From: Viscum album
Taxonomy: Eukaryota; Streptophyta; Magnoliopsida; Santalales; Viscaceae
Length of the DNA: 64,000 nucleotides
Assembly: GCA_963277665.1 (NCBI GenBank)
Contig: OY728157.1
Location: 364,760,067-364,824,066 of the forward strand
Direction: 5' to 3'
The notes under the pieces were generated by a model that was not told the DNA's origin, did not search any database, and saw only the letters and a list, made by a program, of their open reading frames with translations. This document shows, one piece after another, positions 56,241-64,000 of the stretch. The translations under genes were made by a program, and so were the position numbers. The stretch's first letter is position 1, and the number at the start of each line of letters is the position of its first letter.

Positions 56241-57560
56241 AGAAAGACCTAACCACTCTCCTCCTGCACCTCGAGGTGCATCTCTGAAAACAAAGCCATC
56301 ACCTTCTACTCGGTGTTGGACTCCTAAACCGCCTGATTTGGAACCTTCCTGCTCAGAGAATCAGCAACAATGATTCCCTTTCGAGGTCTTTACTCCAAAT
56401 CAATGTCAAAAGAATGAAGATATTGAACCCATCTTCATTGCCGAAGATTCAGATCCTACTGTGAGAAGATGTAATTTAGGCTCTTATGGTCGGTAAAAAC
56501 GGTAAACCATTCTCCAACACATAGTTCCTCCAGCACATCAAGGATACACTACTGCAGGCAACTCAAGATCATGAGTGGGATAGTTATTCTCATGGGGTCT
56601 CAACTGCCTTGACCCATAAGCCACAACCAACTCATCCTGCATCAACACAGCCCCAAGTCCGATTCCAGATGCATAACAAAACACGATTTACTTCTTACCC
56701 GGCTCAGGTAAGATCAAGATAGGTGATGTCTTCAACCACTTATTCAACTATTGAAAGGAATTATCACAACCCTCAGACCACTTGAACCAGATTCCTTTCT
56801 TGCTCAAGCCCGAGAGTGGTGCTGCCAACCGAGAGAAATCCTGAATGAACCTGCAGTAATACCCAGCCAAACCCAGAAAACTCTTAACATCTGAAACACT
56901 CCGAGGATCCTCCCAAGATACTACTGCCTGAACTTTCTCTAGATCCACTGACACACCTACCTCCGAGATGATGTAACCCAGAAAATGCACCTCACTAATC
57001 CAAAATTGACACTTTGATAGTTTCGCGTATAGCCGTTGCTCTCTTAGCGTACCCAAGACGATGTCAAGATGTTGGGCATGATCGTTGTGAGTTTTCGAGT
57101 ACACTAAGATATCATCAACAAATACAAACACAAACCGATCTAGATAGGGATGAAAGATCCAGTTCATCAAAGCCATAAACACCGCTGGTGCATTGGTCAA
57201 GACGAAAGGCATTACCACGAACTCAAACAACTAGTACCGACTCTGGAATGCTATCCGCGGTACGTCAGAAGACCTCACTCTCAAATGGTGATAACCTAAC
57301 CTCAGATCAATCTTATAAAACACTGATGCACCCCTCAACTGATCAAACTTTTCATCAATTCTAGGAATAGGGTACCGATTTTTCACCATCATCGGATTCA
57401 ACATCCAATAGTCAACACACCGCCTCAACAACCCATCAGCCTTCTTTGCAAAAAGCACGAGAGATCCCCAAGGAGACTTACTAAGACAGATAAACCCCTT
57501 ATGTTCAAACTAATCAAGCAGAACCTTTAGTTCCTAGAGTTCTGCAGGTGCCATTCAGTA
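56241..57560 (-). pseudogene. Reverse transcriptase and RNase H of the third element, broken
   Basis: Two open blocks, 57458-57231 and 57230-56748, are in one frame separated by a single stop. Motifs in order: [79 protein letters not shown] with both catalytic Asp residues present (57122-57105), [15 protein letters not shown], and [17 protein letters not shown]. RNase H follows below 56745 ([34 protein letters not shown]) with stops and a frameshift near 56570. Compared with the plus-strand element the RT active site is intact but the overall frame is worse. Confidence 0.93.
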
Positions 57561-58270
57561 TGGAGGAATAGAAACTGGCTCCGCTCCTGGCAACAACTCA
57601 ATTGTGAACTCAACATACCTCTTGAGGGGTAACCCCAAGAAATCCTCAAGAAACATGTCCTGAAACTGATCCAACCTAAGATGAAAATTAGATTGTTCCA
57701 CTCTTTTATTATCATCAAGCATATGACATGCCACTCGAGCTGTGAGTCCACTCATCTATTGAAAAAATGGCCCCGCACGCCCTTCTCGAACATCCCATTC
57801 ACCACGGTGGACATAAGCGTCACCCTCAAGCGACCTGAACGATACTCTGCGATGATAACAGTCTATTTGGTCAATATAAAACACCAACCAATCCATTCCC
57901 AAGATTAGGTCAAACTCTAACATCTTGAGAATGAAAAAATCCCATGGAAAATGATACCCACCAACTTCCAAGGCACATCCCTTTCACTACTTGATAGCCT
58001 CAACCACACCCCCAACAGAGTGTCAATTGACATAACTCCACACACCCTCTGCATAGGTAATCCCAGCGCTACCACAAGTTGAGAAGAGATAAAATTGTGT
58101 GTGGAACCTGTTCCAAACAATGCACTAGAAAAAGTATAAGCTACAACAATCGTACCTCGAACAGTTGACGGTCTGGCCTTGCCATCACCAGGTTCAAACG
58201 GAACTGCCTGAAGTGGACTTGCCCCTATACCCTGGGCTCCAACCTGAACACCCTGCGACACACTTCCCTG
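57561..58270 (-). pseudogene. Aspartic protease of the third element, active-site Asp lost
   Basis: The frame 58261-57917 carries SSALFGTGSTHNFISSQLV near 58130-58080. Ty3/gypsy proteases have LFDTGSTH here, so the catalytic Asp is Gly. The next frame, 57971-57756, has the downstream motif MLEFDLILGMDWL near 57925-57885, so a frameshift separates the halves. The linker into RT (FTIELLPGAEPVSIPPY near 57600) is visible. Confidence 0.85.
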
Positions 58271-59369
58271 CTAGTGTGAGCGATCTTTCCCTGGAGTTCC
58301 ACGTCCACCGCCCCTACCCGTATGGCCCATGGATCTCCAACTGCCTGCCTGATACAGGGCAACTGATCCTTTTCCCATATTTGGTATCCTTTTTTCCACA
58401 ATATGCTCACCCATCTACCGAGGGTTCCTACAGAACCTCTACACAAGCCCCATTCTGCCGCACGAATGACACTCAACTGGAGGTCAAGGACAGTGACCAT
58501 GCATATGCCTCGTCCTGTCGCACTGATAACAAAACACCTGGTTCCCACTCTGAGAGGCTGACCCCCTTTTCTGACAACCTTGCTAGACACTTTCTAAATC
58601 GTGCTTCCGACCTTCGGAAGATGCACCACTTCTCAGCCCAGCTGGTACGATAAGCCCACCACCCGAAGCCCCTTTTAGGTTCCCTTCAGAGATGAGTGCT
58701 TGATCCATCACCTATGAAAACTTCTTCAAGAGGTAGATATTCACTTGAGACCTAATCTCATGACTCAACCCATTTTGGAAATGCCTTGCTATCGTTGCCT
58801 CATCCCCGACTTACACTGGGATGGAGCATTGCAAATACTTGAAGTGACTAGCATAGTCCATCACAGATAGCATTCCCTGGTTCAGGCTCATAAACTCTGC
58901 CACCCTCTCCTACCTCAATGTCTTTGGGTAAAAAATGCACCAGAAAATTATACTGGAAAACATTCCAAAACGTCCCCTCAGCCTGCCCGGTCTGAGTCGG
59001 AATGTCCCACCAACACCTTGCCTAACCCCAAAACATGTAAACGGCCAGCTTTACATGATTTTCAATAGGGGTCTCCAAATGATCCAGTATCATCTGGAGA
59101 GACTCTAACCAGAAATCCGCTACGTCTGCCCCACCCTCTCCGGTGAAGGTCGGAGGGTGCTATAGATGGAACTCCCTGGTCAGCTCAAACATACTCGGTG
59201 CAACCCGCCTTGGGTCCCAATCCATCATCTGCATAAGGCGATCCAAGTTCTCTTGGAACTATCCTTATCTACCTTCATTTATCACCACATTTTTGTGATC
59301 TTCTACCGGAGGAGTGTTCTCAGCAACATCCTACCATTTCCCAACTGGCAATCAACGTCGTGATGGCAT
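58271..59369 (-). pseudogene. Gag with two zinc knuckles, third element, broken
   Basis: The likely start is the ATG at 59369 (MPSRR, then a TGA), a typical chromovirus gag beginning. The gag domain can be followed near 59170-58900 (FHL*HPPTFTGEGGADVADFW, RCWWDIPTQT) with many stops. The first knuckle, CYQCDRTRHMHGHC at 58531-58490, is complete (C-x2-C-x4-H-x4-C). The second, near 58475-58430, reads CHSCGRMGL with a stop before the last Cys, and its His is Leu. Confidence 0.82.
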
Positions 59370-60051
59370 CTCTCTATATTTCCAAACACGAGATTTAGCA
59401 CGCATACCATAAAACTTTCACGACTTCCTCTAAAGCTCTTTACTAACTATAACAACCCATTTTAATATGCTAATTTAACAACATTAGCACCTCAAATTCA
59501 CCGCCCCGACCATCCCTACCGCGGTACATGGTCCACATGGGGTAAACAACCATGCACTACCACCAAACTCACACAACGTTTTACAAAACCTTTTCCACTT
59601 CATTTCAAACCCTTTTGTTTCATTAAACATCCTTTACCCTCTTGTTTTATTTAATTCTTCTCATTATTTCTTGGTTTCATGAAATGCATGATAAACCCTA
59701 CATTCCTGCCTCACACACCCATCCTGTGCATGTGCCTAACACGATTCATTCCACCTATCTCCCTAGGTGCCTACAATGATGCATGAATTCAAATCCTCAT
59801 GCCATTAAGGCCATGAGCCAAATATCATAAAATAGTCACATAAAACCACATGTGCATCACCCAACGGGGAAATACCATCAACTGTAACAACACACAACCA
59901 AGAACAACATTTTCCACCTAGGGTGACTTGGGTTTCCCCCCGTAAATGTGTTAGCTACTCCCAAGTAAAAGCTCATTACCAAGTCCCGACACATCTTAAC
60001 CCATGGCAACCTATCCCAAATAACAAGACCTCAAAGAAGGAGAGGAAAAAC
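59370..60051. other. Leader of the third element
   Basis: Untranslated stretch between primer binding site and gag start. I see no further motif. Confidence 0.6.
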
Positions 60052-60066
60052 CTCCTATGATACCAC
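60052..60066 (-). other. Primer binding site of the third element
   Basis: The minus strand reads TGGTATCATAGGAGG, beginning two bases after the LTR end. It differs in two positions from TGGTATCAGAGCAGG. Confidence 0.85.
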
Positions 60067-60068
60067 TT

Positions 60069-62208
60069 TGTAACATCCATGACCCAGAAGCTATTAAACC
60101 AGTACTCTGAGCCGGGTGGTTACATGAACTTAAGAGCACCTGTCCATACGCCAAAGGCTGCCGACTAGCAGTGGGGGTCTATGGGGACATGTGGGGAGAC
60201 TATACCCCCTTTTTATTAGAGTAAGCCACAACAAAAATAATCCAAATAGCGGAAACAATAACCAATAAATAAGGAACATGTATAACAACCATTTCAAACA
60301 ATGAATATGCCATGTCATACTACAAGTGCAAGAGTGAACAAAATCCCAAAATAAGGACAACATTCACAACCCCCAAAACGGTCCCGACTCCAAGTCCGGA
60401 TCCTCCAACAAGTGCTACCCATGTCCAATCAACTATCTAGGAAGGACCCTTGACCTTCTCTTGACCTGAAAAAATGAAGTCTTCTCAGGAACCCAATGGG
60501 GGCCCGAGCAGGGTGTGAGTACCACTCAGTAGGCCACCACCAACGATGTCTACAAAATATCTAGTATAAACAGGCAGTGCATGCAAAAGGAAAATGAATG
60601 ATAATTTACAATTAATTAATTTAGTTTCTATTAGCCAATTTTTGAGCAAAAGACGTTGAAACATCCATTACCATTCATTACACACCAAATATCATCACTC
60701 ACCATCTCATCAAATTTCCATGGATTTATCACATACATTATGTTACATGGGTCTAAGGCCAAAAATCACATGCAAGTGGGTGAACACATTGTTATCCTAT
60801 CTCACTAGGACTAACCCCCTCATAGAAACCATATCCTCTCCTCGAAGCCTTAGTCCAGGTGGATGCAGCCGTTAAGAGAATATACCCTCAGTTCCCTTTC
60901 CTAAACAGTGCATTTAGGGTGGAGTTTAGAACCTCAGTCTTAGCTCAACCCGTGGGCGTAGATCCTCAAGTCATACCGCACTCTACGAAGCCATGTGTAT
61001 ATGCTTATATATATATATAAGTAACCATCAACCATCGAAACTATTTCCCTTCGTCAAACACTATTCACAACACCCCACATGGGAATCCACATCATGCCTT
61101 AACACATTAACACATTAACATTTCACATCATTTAACCATTCACCCAATCCCCATGTGTTATGCCTAACTCACTAAGCATTTAGTACTATACCCATAACCT
61201 ATTCATTATGGTCATTAATCAGTTTACACATTAACCCATTTAACCCGTTCATCATTTCCATGATTCAATCATTCATGCCTACATGTTTATCAAGGGATCT
61301 ACAATTTACTACAACAAGGTCACTTGTTTAATAAAAATCCCTAAACCTAGGAAAATCCGGCACATACCTTGGATGGCCCCAATTAGGTCAATTTATTCTC
61401 AACTCATCCCATGGGGATCATGAGAGTTACCATTTACCATTTATAAGCACCATTCATACCAAACACATCAAGGTTGATCAAATATCATCAAAAGGAAATC
61501 ATGAGAAAAACCACACATGCATAAATCCACCATAAAACTATGTAATAACATTTGTAGACCACCTACCTAGAAACCGTGGTTAAAAGCACCCTCAATCGTG
61601 TCCTTAGACCTCAATCCGACTAGCCATTAAAGATTCAACCGAGAACTTACCCAAAAGATAGGGTTTTAGAGCTTCGGAAAAAGAGGTAGAGAAGATACAA
61701 ACCCTAAAACAAAAGGAGAAGCAAGGTTTGGATTAGCCTTACCCGGAGCTTCGATCCACAACCAATGACACTCTAAATGGCCAAGAATCAATGTAGAACC
61801 ACCCTTGGGAAGTTTGGGTCATCCAATTTCGTCACTAGGTTTGAGAGTGGATGAATGGAGGAAAATGACGAGTTGGGGTTTAAAAGCCCGGAGTAGAAAA
61901 CTTGTAGTTTTTCCCAACATTAAGAGGCCACATGGTTTAGCCGCACGGTTTGACAAACTATTCTCATGATACTATCTAGAGGAAGAGGGGTCGCACGGTT
62001 TGCCTGGGCAGGCCGCATGGTTAACCTAGGCCATGCACAAGCCATTTTCCCACCCTTGTCTTTCCCATATTTACTTTCTTTCATGCCCCGAGCCCCCAGA
62101 ACACCCCAAGGGCTATCATACATTCAAAAGACATCCCTTAAATCCTGAAACAAGGGATTAAACCAAAACATAACAAAAAAATACCCTTTCTAAAAATGGG
62201 ATCTTACA
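60069..62208 (-). repeat. 5' LTR of the third element
   Basis: 2140 bp. The inner edge reads TGTAACATCCATGACC on the plus strand, the outer edge GGGATCTTACA. This is the only complete LTR of this family in the window. Confidence 0.88.
61930..62045 (-). repeat. Cluster of GCACGGTTT motifs, right LTR
   Basis: CGCACGGTTTG occurs twice (near 61939 and 61992) with GCATGGTTAA and CCATGCAC words, at the same place as the cluster in the left LTR. Confidence 0.7.
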
Positions 62209-63284
62209 CAAAATATCATTAGTTGTGTCTCAAGGCTAACTATGTCTCCCACCTAGCCCTATGTCAGATCTCACATAATGTTCAAAACTCATGAACTCAC
62301 CATATAGTTCAAAAAGTCATGAGGATTTATACAAGGGAATATGACATAAAAAACAACCACTCTAAGGTCTCACATAGAAACTAGTATCACATTAAAAACA
62401 TTGGGAAACCATGAATTCAGGTTCTCATCACACATCCATATACATGACTACCACTTTGAGAATCCCATAACTCAAGTAGTCATCTACAGGCCTTTGTAGA
62501 CAAGAGTCACCCCATTGATGACCACATACTCATCCATCAGGATCTATATATATAAATAAATATTTCATCTAAGATGGTTCAATTAACTGACCCATAATAA
62601 AATGGTTCATTTAGATAGATTTACATACCAAGATATTCAAGAAACATTATATTGGGGTTTTATAGTTTGAATAAATGATCCTATAGAATAACCACTAATG
62701 TGGGGTCTAATATTTAGTATTCATGTGCCTGTACCCACCCCTTGGTTCACCCCATGTCCCAAACACTGAGAGAATATGTTATTATAATTATAGAGTATCT
62801 TACCATAGATCAAAATGATATATATTTTAAAGGTAATATATGCATGTTGGTCTAGCTGAGTAAAATTCCACCGAGAACTTATATGGGAAAACACCGTATG
62901 AGATGTTGTTGAATCATTAATATTTTTAACCTATATTATTAGTGATAGTAATAATACTAGTAGGCCTATATGTATTTTGAATCCAACATACCGTGAATTA
63001 TTCTTAAGATTCCTTTTACAATGTCGGCTAAGATTCAAATCCATAATAAATAAAAAAATCATGAATCCAAAGACAATAAGCATCAAATAAGGCGGAATAA
63101 GTCAAATGTAACCTAAAAAATATGGAAAATCAATCCCAATCCCCAAGTGACCAAGATCTCTTACTAGAAAAGGTGGTCATGGAACACCAGTCTAATAGCC
63201 ATCATAGTCATCAACACATTCCTATATCTCATAGATACCATACACCAAATATTAAGAAAAAAACAAGATAATTATATTCTCCTT
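62209..63284. other. AT-rich sequence without recognisable gene
   Basis: I see no domain or terminal repeat. It lies between the third element and the next LTR edge. If that LTR faces the same way it could be decayed interior of an older element, but no gag motif supports this. Confidence 0.4.
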
Positions 63285-64000
63285 TGTAACATCATAGAAT
63301 GATTCACCATGAATAGTAACTAGACTAATGACACTGCATAACCAAATTTCTACCTCCCCATAATGAAGTATTTTGGGGACCCTATACCCCTAATATTATA
63401 GTGTGAAATAATAAAAGAAATAAACAATTTTCATACACAGTACATAACCATAAGAATATATAGGAAATAATGTAATTGAAATATCTGATTAAGAATAATA
63501 TTCCATCACATAGGAACATAATATATACCACCCTCTGTGATGATCACATACACAAAATAAATGAAAGGAATCAAAATACAAGTTAGTACCTACTACATCA
63601 TCGACCTATACCGCATCTGAGTCTCTAGAATCTGAGCTCTTCAAATAAATCATGAAAAACATGGGACCTTGACCAACATTTACCTCCAACCATGTGGGAT
63701 CATTTTTAGGAACCAAAGTGCATTGGAGGCTAATTAGTGTGTGAGTATGACACTAAGTAAGGAACCACCAACTTGGTATTATATACAATCAGTAATATAG
63801 TGATATGTTAAAGTGAGATGATTAGATAATTAAATAAATTTTTTACAATTAAAAAATAAACACTTTCTATCCTTAGGTCTTTGAGCATGATCAACCATAT
63901 CATCTTTGGCCTATGATAAAGTGTATCAGATCATGTCGCAATGACGACACCAACTGTAATAATTGTCCTGGGGCATTTTATCTCAATAAATTGGTGAAAT
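63285..64000 (-). repeat. Start of a further diverged LTR, cut by the window end
   Basis: TGTAACATCATAGAATG matches the edge TGTAACATCCATGACC of the 60069 LTR. Downstream, GACCCTATACCCC, a TATACCGCATCTGAGTC block, CTTGACC and GTGTGAGTATGACACTAAGTA follow the same order as GACTATACCCC, TCCCGACTCCAAGTC, CTTGACC and GTGTGAGTACCACTCAGTA in that LTR. Highly diverged; no second edge is inside the window. Confidence 0.55.

Larger units (their letters stand above)
52915..62208 (-). mobile_element. Ty3/gypsy chromovirus on the minus strand, mutated, left LTR truncated
   Basis: In element sense: 5' LTR 62208-60069, primer binding site 60066-60052, gag (from 59369), protease, RT, RNase H, integrase, chromodomain-like end, polypurine tract 54744-54732, 3' LTR 54731 to about 52915. 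The 3' LTR lacks about 350 bp at its far end, where it meets unrelated sequence, so no target duplication can be tested. The coding region has many stops and frameshifts. LTR halves look about 90% alike by eye, so it is older than the plus-strand chromovirus. The LTRs differ from that family except for general layout. Confidence 0.88.

Overview
This window is repeat DNA from a plant nuclear genome, most likely an angiosperm with a large, AT-rich, transposon-filled genome. I base this on plant-type long terminal repeat (LTR) retrotransposons with initiator-Met-tRNA-type primer binding sites: one copia element resembling the SIRE/Maximus lineage and several chromodomain-bearing Ty3/gypsy elements (chromoviruses). 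A CACTA-like DNA transposon is also present. I find no intact host gene, no tRNA or rRNA gene, and no CRISPR or prokaryotic feature. The species cannot be named from the sequence.

Layout. (1) 1440-17890: an old coding sequence on the minus strand, resembling the ORF1 of plant LINEs (DUF4283-like region plus a zinc-knuckle-like motif). It is split first by a CACTA-like element (14711-16456) and then by a 12.8-kb SIRE-like copia element (1806-14646, minus strand, target duplication ATTTT). The reading frame resumes on the far side of both insertions. The copia element carries gag, pol, a 24-bp minisatellite and an extra ORF region downstream of pol. (2) 18437-30536: a complete 12.1-kb chromovirus on the plus strand (Tekay/Del-like) with 3.5-kb LTRs, a perfect 5-bp target duplication (ATCAT), primer binding site and polypurine tract. 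Its single-frame gag-pol is broken by eight stop codons but no frameshift. (3) 31052-40589: a much older, minus-strand relative of the same family. Its LTRs and the gag and chromodomain edges can still be aligned, but the protease-RT-integrase core is gone. Its right LTR holds a 631-bp insertion flanked by a 13-bp duplication. (4) 40590-52914: decayed AT-rich repeat DNA with two tandem-repeat blocks and one diverged LTR edge. (5) 52915-62208: a third chromovirus-type element, minus strand, heavily mutated, with a truncated left LTR. (6) 62209-64000: decayed sequence, ending in the start of another diverged LTR of the region-5 family.

All open reading frames of any length belong to, or are shadows of, these elements, and every element looks dead from its sequence. 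The most informative observations are the nested insertion order around the DUF4283-like ORF, a polypurine-tract copy trapped inside the copia LTRs, the loss of the TATA box from the copia 5' LTR by a short-repeat deletion, and a splice-donor-like motif kept in LTRs of very different age. I did not find a convincing new functional system.
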